A stretch of DNA of 49,000 nt. It comes from Cristatella mucedo (taxonomy: Eukaryota; Bryozoa; Phylactolaemata; Cristatellidae). Position 1 is the stretch's first letter. The number at the start of each line of letters is the position of its first letter. A program made the position numbers and the translations under genes. Positions 11,281 to 22,801 of the stretch are shown here, piece by piece. Under the pieces are notes generated by a model. That model had not been told where the DNA came from. It saw only the letters and a list, made by a program, of their open reading frames with translations, and ran no database searches. The stretch covers positions 12,843,501 through 12,892,500 of the forward strand of contig WPIO01000001.1 of assembly GCA_009760855.2 (NCBI GenBank), read 5' to 3'.

Positions 11281-11469
11281 CAGTGGTTCTCAACATGCGA
11301 GTCGCGACCCCTTTAGGGGTCGAACGACCCTTTCACATGGGTCGCCTGAGACCATCGGAAAAAAAACAAATTTCCACATTTCGCGCACAATAGTTTTTTT
11401 GTTGGGGTTCGCCATAACATGACGAACTGTATTAAAAAGTCGCGGCGTTAAAAAGATTGAGAACCACTG
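11281..11469. mobile_element. Non-autonomous hAT MITE, SPIN-like
   Basis: A 189-bp element with inverted ends CAGTGGTTCTCAA...TTGAGAACCACTG. It is flanked by 8-bp duplications CCCAAGCA (11273-11280) and CCCTAGCA (11470-11477); the right copy has the central TA typical of hAT targets. The interior contains GTCGCGACCCCTTTAGGGG, GAACGACCCTTTCACA and GACCATCGGAAAA on the left, and TTGGGGTTCGCCATAACATG and GAACTGTATTAAA on the right. I recognise this layout from SPIN ('Space Invaders') hAT elements of tetrapods and some invertebrates. It has no transposase and would need one in trans. Confidence 0.88.
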
Positions 11470-11477
11470 CCCTAGCA

Positions 11478-12269
11478 GGACGACTTTCTGCCGAATAACT
11501 TTGCATCGATACCATATTTTCTGTCCAACGTCATCTCTGGCAGTAGTATTATTAACTCTCGCTTACCTTCCGACACGTGGCCTTCCTCGCGAAGATGTGG
11601 TAACCGCCGCTATCATTAGCAGTACTATAAACCTACAAACTCACCTACATATATCACTCATCTTTAACTCGCAAAATGGTCGTGCGCTTCCTCGCCCGGG
11701 CCAACCCCGACGCGATCAACCTAGGGACAGACAACATATTGCATCCATAATTAAAAACCAATCTCCTCGTAGCTACGTCCAAACCCAAAGCAAAAGCTAC
11801 GATAACTCACCAATAGTCTTCAACAATAATCTTGCAGAGAACTTGTCACTAACGCTACAGATTATTTGCAGATATTGGATTGTAATACTGATGACTTTCT
11901 AAAACCAAAGTTCTTGCGAACATCGTGTACCGAAACCGATGCAGCTTAAACCTGCTTAAAACTTATCTGTTTGTGGTTTGAGCGTAGCCCGTAGGAAATT
12001 CCGTGCCTATGGCGATCTAAGCACTTATCGCTTCAGTCTGGGTCTGCCACGCCGGCGACAGCGTTGCATCCGCTGACGACTGTTAACTTGCATATTATTT
12101 ATGATCGTGCGTACTTTCCATTGCCTTGTTATTGTAGTTCAAATGCATTTCTAGAAGCTATTGCTGTTGCAAAAATCCGTGGATTATGCATTATTAAAAA
12201 AAGTGACCGGAACCGACGCGAGGCTGCGAGCTAAGACACCGCTCGTTTGGCGGGAGCTTCGAGCTGAGA
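11478..12269. other. Possible 5' part of the LINE, otherwise unassigned
   Basis: A 133-codon frame at 11501-11902 directly follows the hAT element. It may be the first ORF or 5' region of the LINE beginning at about 12270, but I recognise no domain. Confidence 0.3.
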
Positions 12270-15200
12270 ACCCGTTCGTTTGGTATTCTTAGCATGTCTC
12301 AAACCGCTCAGGGCGTTCTCCATCAAGCTTTACTGTGAATCTATCCAACCTATAAAAAACTTAGTGGTCATCGGGCCTGCTATAATTCCTGTGGCCCAAC
12401 TTTACGCTTGTCTTTGGAATCCTCGCTCAATGTGCAATAAGCTTCTTTTAATAAGCGACCTTATTTCTTAAATACGTCGATGTGCTCGCCTTGACTGAAA
12501 CTTGGCTAAAATCTATAAACTGCCCGACAATTAAAGACGCAACCCCAACTGGCTTATTGATCTTTCACGCCCTTAAATCTATCAAACTGGGTTTGGAGTC
12601 ACTATTATTGCAATTTTATCATTATCTATACATTATTATCAATTTCAAGCCGTTTGCAGAACCATTTAAGCAGTCTTTTGAATCTATCGTCTTGATTTCA
12701 CCACACAACAACCTACCGATAGTGGCAGTCGTCTATCGCCCATCAGGTACCAAGTCCTCCTTTATCAAAGATTTCTCTGATCTCATTTTGATTCTGTGTG
12801 CAATGAATCGATCTTTCCTCACTGTGGGCGATTTCGACACTCATTTGGATAACTTTTTCTGACGCCTTCACTGCCAAATTATGTGCACAAACTGACTCAG
12901 TGTCTCTTTTGGCTCATCTGGATAGCCCTATTCACATCAAGGGTCACACACTCAAACAAATTTTCTCTAAAAAGCTGCACTTTATCAACATTAATTATTC
13001 CCAAATTCTGCTTATCTGACCACTTGCAGATCTATAATGTCTATAATCTATAATGTGTGCCCTCCTCCTCATTTAAAATTACGTGTGAATCTCGAAACCT
13101 CAAGACCCGTGACGGCAATGCTGTTCGTTCGAGAACATCTGCTTCGCCTCTGCTGCTCAATCCCTCGTCCGATCCGTCATCATTGGTAGACTTTTACAAC
13201 ACAACACTAGTTGGAATGCTAGACATGTTTGCACCTCCAAGTGCACTGTGTGCCCTCGCCGAGACGACCTATGATTTACCAAAAATATTTAGCTAGCTAG
13301 GTCTACTAAGTGCAAGCTTGAAAAATCATACAAAAATCAGGACTGACTGTCCATAGACAGGCATACGAGGGCAACTGTGAATCGTACCAATCGATCCTTG
13401 TGAATGCTAAGTCTAGCTTCAATAAAAAATTGTTGAATTATAGATGCACAATCCAAAACTGCTGTGGTCGATGATCAACCGTCTTCTTGACCGCCCCCAT
13501 GTTAGCTCCTTACCTGGTGATCCCTGTGAGAATCTAGCTGATTGCTTCTCTAGCTTTTTTCAACAAGATGGACAAGATCGGGGAGTCTATCCCTACGATG
13601 GAAGCACCTCCCCAATGGAATCATGTTCCTCAATTCCATACGGCAACTCGAAGTCTGCATTCAAGGCCACTTAGGACCTCGTCGTAAAGGTCATATCCCA
13701 ATCAAAGAAGACAACTAGTCCTCTGGACCCTTTTCCCGCTGTCCTACTTCTACGATGCATTGATCTTTTGCTGCCATGCATAACTAACAAAATAAATATG
13801 TCGTTAGCCTCAGGTTATATCCCAGTACCTATCAAAAAGGCTGTAGTCAGGCCACTATTCAAGAAAGCAACACTAGACCCACAGAAATTGAGCAACTTCC
13901 GCCGAGTCTTCCTTCTACCGTTCCTATAAAAAACCATCGAACAAGGCGTGGCAGACCAGCTGAACGCATATATTGAAACTTCAGACCTTGCTAGTAAGTT
14001 CAAGTCGGATTTTAGAGCTAATCACTGCACAGAGTCGGAATTGCTTGAGGTTTATAACGACCTACGTTGTGTAAAACATATATAAAAACCTACTTAGGTA
14101 GAGTATGCCTGCCTGTTTTGCTCGATCTTTCGGCATCTTTTGATACTATTGATCACCAACTCCTTCTTGAGCGCCTCTCATCTTGCCTGGGCATCACTGG
14201 CAATGCATTGCAACGGTTCAGGTCCTATCTCTGTGGGAGGCTCCTGAGTGTTGATGTTAATGGACACAGATCATACGAGGAACCTCTGAAGTATGGGAAG
14301 CTCAGGGCTCAGTTCTTTATCCGATGTAATTGCCAGGCACAATCTAGGCTTTCACTTTTATGCAGGTGACACTCAGTTGTACCGTTGCTTTGATTCTTCC
14401 AGCCTTCCAGCGCGTCGAATTCTCTCAAATCCCTTGCTGCATCTATTAATGACATTCGCACATGGATGGCAGCAAACATTTTTATGTTGAATGATTATAA
14501 AACCAACTTACTAGTTATGGGCGGACCGAGTGTGATTCAAAAATTCGGAAAGCTAACGCTCATAAGCGGCTGTTCCAGCATATTTCTGTTGAATTTACAA
14601 GAAATCTACGTGTTCTATACCAAAGTCACCTTTTCCTTAGACGACCACATCAGCTCCACAATTAAGGCTGCCTACTTTCAGCTACATAGCATTGCTGAAA
14701 TTCGCGCTTTTTTGAACAGGGATACCACATCTAAATTGGTTCATGCAATTTTGAAATCCCATCTTGACTTCTATAACTCACTGGTTGCTGGCGTGCCAGC
14801 CTGTACGCTGCAGCTACAGCATCACACCACTTCTCTCTGGCCTTCACTGTCTTCCAGTCAGGCGTCGCATTGGTTTCAACGATTTGTTACTCACTTTAAG
14901 GTTTCTTCGTCCTTTGGCTCCATCTTACCTATCAGATATACTCTCCGCCAGGCTAAGCATCGTACAACCCGATTTTCGATATCTAATTGTACACCTATAC
15001 CTCGTACAAACCTCAAATCCCCTGAAGACCATGGCCGTAGTTCGTAAGCTCTCAAAACCGGGAAATTACTTCCGACTTGTGTCACAACACCTCTTAACTT
15101 GACCACATTTAAAAAGAAACCGACCGTGCATCTATTTATCACAGTGCTTATCGGGTTTCTTTGATTCGATCTTCATGTGCTTGCATACACTGTGCATGCT

Positions 15201-15390
15201 GCCACTAACCATACTTGAATGCTGACCCTGTTCGCGTCAGCCCTAACCATGTTATTCTTATTGTTTATCGAGCATGCTACCACTAACCAACCATTCGACC
15301 GCGCTCCCTTTGCAGCAAATGTAAATTTCCCAAAAAGAGATCGGTTCTCTGTAGGTGATATGACAAATGTGTTATTATTTTTCTTATGAC
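12270..15390 (+). mobile_element. Decayed L2/CR1-type LINE (endonuclease, reverse transcriptase, 3' tail)
   Basis: Domains appear in order across several frames. The AP-type endonuclease spans about 12390-12860 (WNPRSMCNK, LALTETWLKS, VVYRPSG, VGDFDTHLD). A linker lies at about 13440-13560 (KLLWSMINRLLD). Reverse transcriptase spans about 13770-14480 (KKAVVRPLFKKATLDPQKL, LLDLSASFDTIDH, FYAGDTQLY). The C-terminal region runs to about 15100 (WMAANIFMLN, SHLDFYNSL). The catalytic YADD reads YAGD, and endonuclease GDFN reads GDFD. Frameshifts and stops are frequent. The 3' tail with CACTAACCA motifs ends near 15385 in GTTATTATTTTT. Sequence from 11480 may be its 5' part but shows no recognisable domain. 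Confidence 0.88.
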
Positions 15391-15609
15391 CTGCGGCGTG
15401 CCGCAATTGTACAGCCTACTGCAGCTGTTGGTCGGCCATGGTATCGTTCGGTCATGGTAGTCAAAAGAACTGAAGACTGTGTCAAGGTAGCGACCGCTTA
15501 CCTGGCTCCACATGTGCGGAGCGTCACGTCCTGACGAGCCGGGCCGGTTTCCTGCCTGAACCTTCTTCCCGACTGCTAGGTCATGCCCGTCAGTGCGACA
15601 ATCGCTTCC

Positions 15610-15975
15610 ACCCGACATTTGCTCGCAAGTCGCTCAGCTCTGCCTCAAGCACAAACCTGAAATCCTTTGGAGAATGTCCCTTTGTTCGTACGCACCCAAA
15701 GCCTGGAACTCACTCCCGACTTAAATCGCGAATTCTCTTGATTTGACCAGGCTACATTTAAAGAGAAGCTAAAAACGCATCCGTTTAACACCACATTTAG
15801 TGACTCCATGTGATTCATCCTTTGTATGCTTACGCGTGCTGGCACAGTGCATGTTACCAGTAACCAGATTTGTATTTTGACACAGTGCAAGTTACCTCTA
15901 ACCCTACTATTAATATAATTTATTTGTTTATCGCCCTAAGAGAAATTTCAAATGTATTATTATAATCCTGTTCAA
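15610..15975 (+). mobile_element. LINE 3'-end fragment
   Basis: A second copy of the same LINE 3' region directly after the larger copy. It has the C-terminal APKAWNSLP segment near 15690, ATTTAAAGAGAAGCTAAAA, TTAGTGACTCCATGTGATTC, CAGTAACCA-type repeats and a (ATTATT) end near 15960. Confidence 0.75.
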
Positions 15976-18544
15976 AACTGGGAAAGACCTTAATATCAAA
16001 GATAATTTCTCGCTCAGTTGAGGCCGGGTGAAATCTGCACGCAAGATCTGCTCGAATTTATTGGCATAAAAAAAGTCAGATATCTCCGCAGAAAAACATC
16101 TGGCCACAATCGTCCCGCGAGGTTTTGCAAACTGAAATGCGTCGATACCGACGGAGAAGTGATTTTACTTAGAAAACGGGTACGATCAGCATCAACCTTA
16201 CCACAAATTGAAAATACAAAACCTTAGGGAATCTGGGATAGCGGGGATGTACCCAGGAACACTGTGCTCTTCATTTATCTCCAGCAATGAAAATAATTTC
16301 ATTGACTGGCCTACATTCAATCGGAAACACTATGGTTTTTCGGAAATTTTCACTAATGCAAGGCTGGGATTTCGTCAAACGAGAGCTCGAGCTTTCTCGA
16401 CTCCCTAACTGAGGATAAGGATAATCTCCAGAACGAGGCTAAACGAGCGTGCCGAGTGAGCTACGTGAATTGAGCGTGACATTTAACCTTGCACAATATT
16501 ATCTAACGCTTTTTAATGTAAATCTTCCAGGAGTTGGGCACAAGTAGTTTGGGTAGCTCATATGACTGAAGGCACGTGCTTTCCTTCACACAACTGCAAG
16601 CGGTTAAGCGGAATTAAAGCTACGACAGAGACTTTCAAAGTGGGCTCGTTGTGCTGCCGTGTATCATTAACCGATGAGTCAGATGCAGCTTAAACCGGGT
16701 CAGCTCTGTACCGGTGGCAGCTTTAGTACAATTCGACTAGAGCAATTTTCTGCAGCGCTAGCAAAGAAAACTGCTTAATTTTGGAGGAATTTTGTAACAA
16801 TCCTGTTTCTGTCAACCAAAATAAGCTTCCGAACGCCGTGCAAAAATCCTTTCGAGCGCAAATTTTCTGAAAGTACGAATACCGCGTGGCCCTACCATTC
16901 CAATGATGCTCCGTATCTGGTTTAGGTATGATCGCAATGTGCCTCGGCACACTATGAAATGGTTGCCTAATCTGGGTTATTTGATTTAGTTATTTTCTAG
17001 CGATTAAGAACAACTATCGGTCCTGCTGATAAGGCTTTGGGCGAGGTTTGGAAGCGTTTCTAGAAAATATTTTTTAGTCACTTTAGTCAGTGCCGTGTGG
17101 CACTAACTAATTTCTCATCCAGTATGCCTGCCATTTGAGATATTCTGTGGATAGAAGTCTCTCGGAAAAAAAGATGCTGCGTAGATAATTTTTAGATTAT
17201 TATAGATACCAGAGATAGATGCGTCCGCTGGCTTTTATGCTCACCACTCTCAGCTTTACTTGTCATCTGAGCCATCTACATATGTTGTACAGACTGATAA
17301 AATGAATTACTGCTTTGCAAACATTTGATCCTGGATTTCGGTTAGTTTCCTAAATTAAAAAGACAAGAAACTAAACTCCTACTTACAGGACATTCTGTTT
17401 TAGAGTCTTGCCACAAAAGTCAAAACTTGCAAATATTCTTATCACACTGCCATCGGATTTTTGTAAAGACAAACTCTTGTCTTCTACAAGGCAGCGTACC
17501 TTGTGGTCAACTAGAGTCGATTAGAAGTAAAACATAAGATATGTGTAAGAACCAAAGTCATAAATTCAAGAAGAGCGAAGAAACAAAATGGCTTCTTTCC
17601 AAAAAGCATCGATGCATTAAGTGAAGCAGTCGCACTAGTGCATCGAATAGCTCAGTTTTTTCCTGTTTCCGGGTATCCTATGCTGGAGTTTAAACGCGTT
17701 CCTTTGGCTTTTAAAGACAGGGTTGCAGTAGACTACCTAAAATGTGCTCTTACTTCCTAGACTACCTAAAATGTGCTCTTACTTCCACCACCAGCATTAG
17801 GGAAGGGTCACGACTTTTTAAAATTATAGCGCACTAATGGCGACCTGCATGAAGCATCACTGTCATTTTCCGACACTTGCTATGCGATTCGACTTTTACG
17901 CTTGGCACACCTCATCACTCCTGCAATCTCGTTTTTGGTTATGAAACGCAATTCGTCCTGTTGTGAACCAAATAATCCGGTTAATCCTGAGCCACTAGCT
18001 TGAGTAAGTCATGATATGGGATACTATTTATTGCGAGAAGTGGCTCAATTGTAATCCTCCTGGCAGTGTTCATTACTCAAATGATCAGGATCACATCACT
18101 TTTAGACAATCTTTTAAATGATTCCAATCGGCATCGTACGCTAGGTTTCAAGAATAAAAAAAAAGTGCGGGCTCGCCCGCTTAATTCAAAATTAAAGGAA
18201 CCCTCCTATGGCTGTAGTGCTGTAGACGGATATATTCCGAGCTTGCTGCTACAGCGCCAACTTGAAGTCGCGTTTGACATTTCCGCCGGAAGGTGCGGTG
18301 TGACCAAGCTCTGAATTGGTTGTGACTCTAGATGCTGTTATTCTGAAAGAATAGCCCATTACACTAATTGGAAGAGACATCTACCTTATCGGCCTGCATT
18401 TCAAGGTCAAGTTCGATGTCGCTGCTTGTTAACGGCACTTATAGTGCGCAACTGCGATTTTATTTTCACCTACAAAATATGAGTCAGTGACCCAGCATAA
18501 CCTATCAATAAATGCCCGACTTCATGCTCTTCCACGTATATAAA
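15976..18544. other. No gene recognised
   Basis: AT-rich intergenic sequence with only short open frames on either strand. The only structure seen is the 29-bp tandem duplication at 17730-17787. Confidence 0.5.
17730..17787. repeat. 29-bp tandem duplication
   Basis: AGACTACCTAAAATGTGCTC followed by TTACTTCC occurs twice head to tail, differing only at the last base. Confidence 0.95.
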
Positions 18545-18880
18545 AATAATAATAACAATAATACATCTGTACAGCTCCCTCAGAGAATTGAATCTCTTTC
18601 TAGGCACTGTACAGATTCTGTCTAGAAAGCATTACCGAATGATTGGTTGTAACATCCGCAAGCAGCAGGCATAGTGCAAGCAGGCATAGTATGCATGTGT
18701 GCATAGCAAGCATTCAGTAAGCATGCACACGAAGAACCAATCGCAAATAGCGGCAAGATGCTGCATTAAGCTGGCGTGCTTTAAGCTTCTTTTAAATGCC
18801 GTCATGTTAGGGGACGCTGCGACGTGCGTCAGTAGGTGAGTTCCAGACTTAGGGAGCATGCGAACGAGAGGCGCGGCCCT
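18545..18880 (-). mobile_element. LINE 3'-end fragment, minus strand
   Basis: Read on the minus strand it matches the LINE end of the other copies: the GGAGCA-type C-terminal segment near 18860, CTTCTTTTAAATGCCG, GCATGC-rich repeats, GAGATT-like tail (plus strand GAATTGAATCTCTTTCTAGGC) and a trinucleotide end at 18545-18562 (AATAATAATAAC). Confidence 0.7.
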
Positions 18881-18945
18881 GACTCTTTCGCGAACTCTGC
18901 ACCGCAAGGTAACGCCGCCGTTGACTGTCGCAGCGTGGTGGCGAT

Positions 18946-19034
<89 letters not shown>

Positions 19035-20560
19035 TTGCTCGAACCCTCGCGATCGCGGCAAGGTGAGACGGGTGTGCTTGCCTAAGTCGTCCACCTGCGG
19101 GCGGGCGGGCGGGCGGGCAGAATGAGACGCAGACGTGCGATCGAGCGTCCGAGCGAAATGAGCGGCGTCTTGCGCGACGCTCGCGTCCGAATCGATCGAA
19201 CGATGCGAATCGTCAAGCTTCGCGCAGCAGTCAGCATTGCAGCACCACCAGCGTCCGTCCGCCCTCACGTCTCGCGACAGGGCTTCAAGCGCATCCGCAG
19301 CAGCGCGTCGGCCTGGCGATGTACTCGTCGCGCGACATAAAAGAAATTTCGCAGAGCCTTTTTCCGGTTTGAGGTGTCGACCGACAGTTGGCCGGCTGGA
19401 CTGCGCGTACACCGAATGAAATTAATGCGGCTTTCTCCCCTCCTCCAGAGCGCGAAGAAAGCCGTACTGGCATCTTTAGAGGCTTTGCAAATGCCAATAC
19501 CAAGTCAGGCGCAGAGGACCAACTCAAGCACTCCCGGGTAGTTAGTTCGGCATTTTTGATGAGCCGAAAGCCGAGAGCAACCAGTGTTTTGGCCCACTCG
19601 CGTACTGCATAGGTAGGAGAGCCTGGTTTTGCGTCTCAGTATAAATTACACTTCGCTATTCCCCTACGGTAAAAAAAAAACGTTTTACTTTCAGACTTCC
19701 TGCCTCCTACAGTCCCGATAGCGTCCATCGGCAGGACTGGCGCCGACTTTATGTCTCCGGCAGGGTTGTGCTGCACGTGAATCACGAACCCAAGGAAGCT
19801 GTCTAAAATTAAACGAACGTACGACTTTTGCACGTGCCAAATGATCGGATGGCTGGGCGAGTGCGTTAAATCTTCGCCGCTTTAAGGGAGCTTTTGGAGC
19901 TGTTGGCATTCGTTGCGGTTTCAACAATCGAGGGATTCGCCTTCCTTCGATAGCCGCGGTGCGCGAACCGCCGGCCGTCAGCGACAGTGTGCTTTTACGG
20001 GTGCACAACCGGTCACGTGCCGATAATCTGTGGGCAGCGATAAGGAGGCGTCGGTCTTGCGAATGCCAAACGGAAGCAACTTGGATGGGGTGAGCGAGTT
20101 CCGGCGAATGGCCTTGACAGGACGGCCTTTACATCTGCTCGTTTGAGAGTAGGTGAATAAAAGCGGGCACGGGGCAATGAAACGAGGTCCACCTAAAGTA
20201 GCACCGTCGTCGCTGCAGACAAAGAGAACAGCCGGGCAGAGCGCGGCGCTGCGACGTGCAGCCGCCGCAGGTCGCAGCGCTAGGTCGACGACGACGAGGG
20301 GCTTGCCCGCCGAAAGCTGCTTGACATTGCCGGCGCGGTAGGCGCTATCTAATGGCAACAACTCAAAGGTATCTAATCTCTGCGCTTGCGTGCTCGTACG
20401 AGGCACTCGTCGCTACCTCAACGCTAGCGAGCACGAAGCGCGCGATGCCAGTGCCCACGCCCACTCCGTGACGTTGGAAGAGCGCGCTGGAGACAGCCGC
20501 GTAGCCGTCAGAGCTCCGTAGTCAGAGGAGCGCGCGCGAGGCGCGTCGCGCGCGCGAGAT
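18850..20560. promoter_or_regulatory. Unassigned CpG-rich region
   Basis: This stretch is markedly GC- and CpG-rich compared with its AT-rich flanks and contains the (CCG)30 tract, (GGGC)n, and CG-rich patches near 20520-20560. Open frames on both strands are composition-driven and share no recognisable domain. It could be the promoter or non-coding first exon of an unseen gene, or a distal SLC5 promoter; nothing in the sequence decides this. Confidence 0.3.
18946..19034. repeat. (CCG)n trinucleotide repeat, about 30 units
   Basis: An uninterrupted CCG/GCC tract in a CpG-rich region. In other frames it reads as poly-Ala, poly-Arg or poly-Pro. A short (GGGC)n run follows at 19099-19118. Confidence 0.98.
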
Positions 20561-20929
20561 GAAATTCAAGCGACGGCTTAGGCACGGCGTCTCGTGCGAG
20601 ATCAATTCGAACTAGCGGGAAAACCAGACCACTGGTATCGAAAAGCGAGTGGACAACAGAAATGACCGGTAATAAAGACTTGAGGGCGACGGGTGCCTGG
20701 AATCGGGTGCCCGGAATTCGAATTGCAATAGCATTCTGCTGCGAACTCTTTTCAGCTTCTGCGACGAGAATTGTTTGCACGATCAGACTGGCTGCGATCG
20801 TGCAGAATCTATCGGACCAGCTATTATGCGTCGCTATGCATAGAGACAGCAAGCCGACATACTGGACAGATGAACCCAGCGTACGTGTATAGTTAAATTA
20901 AGACGTCTCAGGAATCTTTACTGTTCACA

Positions 20930-21235
20930 ATTTAGGATTTGGGTTTATGATATAGCGTTTAGTTTTGAGGGTTGGGATGTTTTTAGGTTAAGCGTTCACA
21001 GTTTGGGGATTCGCAATTAGAGTTGGGGTTTCAAGTTTTAGGTATAATTAAATTATGCAGGCGCTTCGCAAATGCCACAGGGCTCGAGCCCACGACCGCG
21101 GTCGGTAATGGCGATTATCTTGACCTTGGTCATCAAAGGTGAGTACTCAAATCACACGACCAAACCATGGCTAGTTTAGGGTTTAGGATTAAGATTTAGC
21201 GTTTACGATTTATGGTTTAAAGATGCCGGCTGGCT
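20930..21235. repeat. Degenerate telomere-like TTTAGG/GTTTAG-rich stretch
   Basis: Many imperfect units such as TTTAGGATTTGGGTTTA, GGGTTGGGATGTTTTTAGG and GTTTAGGGTTTAGGATTAAG occur on the plus strand, interrupted by the SINE fragment at 21055-21140. G-rich plus-strand composition is clear; a telomeric origin is only one reading. Confidence 0.5.
21055..21140 (-). mobile_element. SINE fragment, minus strand
   Basis: The plus strand reads GGCGCTTCGCAAATGCCACA and GGGCTCGAGCCCACGACC, the reverse of the SINE box B region and body. The 5' tRNA half is lost. Confidence 0.65.
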
Positions 21236-22029
21236 GCCATTTCGAACATCATACTATAGGCACGGTGCGCAAAGCAGAAAGTTTGCTATCTCTTTGCCAA
21301 CGACGCCGCATTGTCTGATTAGGCAGCCTGGCCCTGAAAAGTCTACCGCCGCTGCAGCAAGTGAGTTCGGACCTGGCAGGCTTGGTCTGCAACGGATTTC
21401 TACGAAACCAGCGGTGGCGTGGTATTTCGCCTCGAGTGCGGTTATTGTGAAAATTTTCTTTGTCTTCTTTCTATTTATCTCTCACTTAGAAATACTCCAT
21501 AAATAACTCGTGATATGCCCACGCTTTAATTCTTGTTCAATTTCTAACTACAGGCAAAGCTAAACTAACAATACACATTGTACAGTCAACACTCGTATGG
21601 GAGACCGGTGTTGATATAGAGATCAGTGTGGAGTGGGAGAACAGCTGGAAAGGTGTAATGACCAATTGACTCAACTTATCCTGGTCTTGTATGCAATAGT
21701 ACCTACCCTGTCAACTTAACGGTGGCCTACATCAAGACACGACGGCATGTCAGATCAGCCAAGGAACGACAGTTGCTATCGTAATAATTATGAAACGGGT
21801 GTTTTTAACATATGGCTTACATTTTTTATAGCTATCTGAAGTAATAGCTAATTCAAGTGATAACATGAATTAATACCCTTTGCAGCAAATTTAAAGCGCC
21901 CAGAAATAGCTATTCTCACCTCCCGACATAGAGCGTGCTGGCGTGCGTTCGTTGTTTGTTTCAGAATTCTTCCAAAAATCGAAGTTTTTGCGAACATCGT
22001 ATAGGGAAATGATACAGCTAAGATATTGC
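21141..22029. other. No gene recognised
   Basis: Telomere-like T/G-rich sequence continues to about 21235, then ordinary AT-rich sequence. TTTGCAGCAAATTTAAAGCG at 21881-21900 is a short match to the LINE tail, directly upstream of the best SINE copy. Confidence 0.45.
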
Positions 22030-22175
22030 CGAGCTGGTTTGGTCCAGCGGTTAAGGTGCTCGCCCCGACTACGGTTGGACTGAGGTCGTGGGCTCGAGCC
22101 CCGAGGCATATGTGTAGAGCCTGAATAGAGATTAAGTTCTCTTGGGGCGCTATGCAAATAAATCGTATTTATTTA
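22030..22175 (+). mobile_element. tRNA-derived SINE, best copy
   Basis: The head has GAGCTGGTTTGGTCCAGCGG and TTAAGGTGCTCGCC (box A-like), then TCGTGGGCTCGAGCCCC (box B-like). The tRNA-unrelated body follows: GGCATATGTGTAGAGCCTGA, ATAGAGATTAAGTTCTCTTG and GGGCGCT. RNA polymerase III would transcribe it from these internal boxes. Confidence 0.82.
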
Positions 22176-22235
22176 GAAATAGATTGAGTTCTCTGAGGGC
22201 GCTTTATCAAGTTTATTATTATTATTATTATTACA
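22176..22235 (+). repeat. Shared SINE/LINE 3' tail with (ATT)n end
   Basis: ATAGATTGAGTTCTCTGAGG, GCGCTTTATCAAGTTTATTA and then (TTA)n. It nearly repeats the end of the preceding SINE and the end of the LINE at 24205-24262, so it is either a second tail unit or a separate tail insertion. Confidence 0.7.
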
Positions 22236-22756
22236 GCAATGAAGTTACAACAGTTTTACTGCTGCCTCCTCCTAGGACATATATGACTTTCGTGATACTG
22301 AAATAAAATGTGTTTTTCATAATGACTATATGCAATGCTTGCAAAGTCGAGGATTTTGGGACGGTCCTCTCCATCAGGCTCGTCGATGGATTGCCGAAAG
22401 ATGGACTGGTTGCCTTAGAATATACAACCAAACGTTAAGCACACGTACCTGTTCATACAGTAATTGCGTTCTTGATTACTGTAGTGGTTTGTTTTATCGG
22501 AATACCTATTTATATCGGTGACACTCTTGTTGAGACTCCTTAACTGTGCTTCGAGGCACTACCTCCATTGATCTGCAAGGACAAGAAGCCATTATAAGCG
22601 TTGCATTTGTTGCACAGGATGTTAATTCAAAAGCCACCACATCACGTTCATAAACCCATAAAATGTTCAACCTGCTCAAAGCGAGACTAGGTATTGGCTG
22701 AAAAGTAAATCTGCTCCTTACATTCAAATCGCTATTTGACTGCGCCCCTGCTCTTT

Positions 22757-22801
<45 letters not shown>

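Noticed and set aside
18849-19412. Minus-strand 187-codon frame with a long poly-Ala run
   Set aside because: The Ala run is only the (CCG)30 repeat, and the rest shows no domain, splice context or family resemblance.
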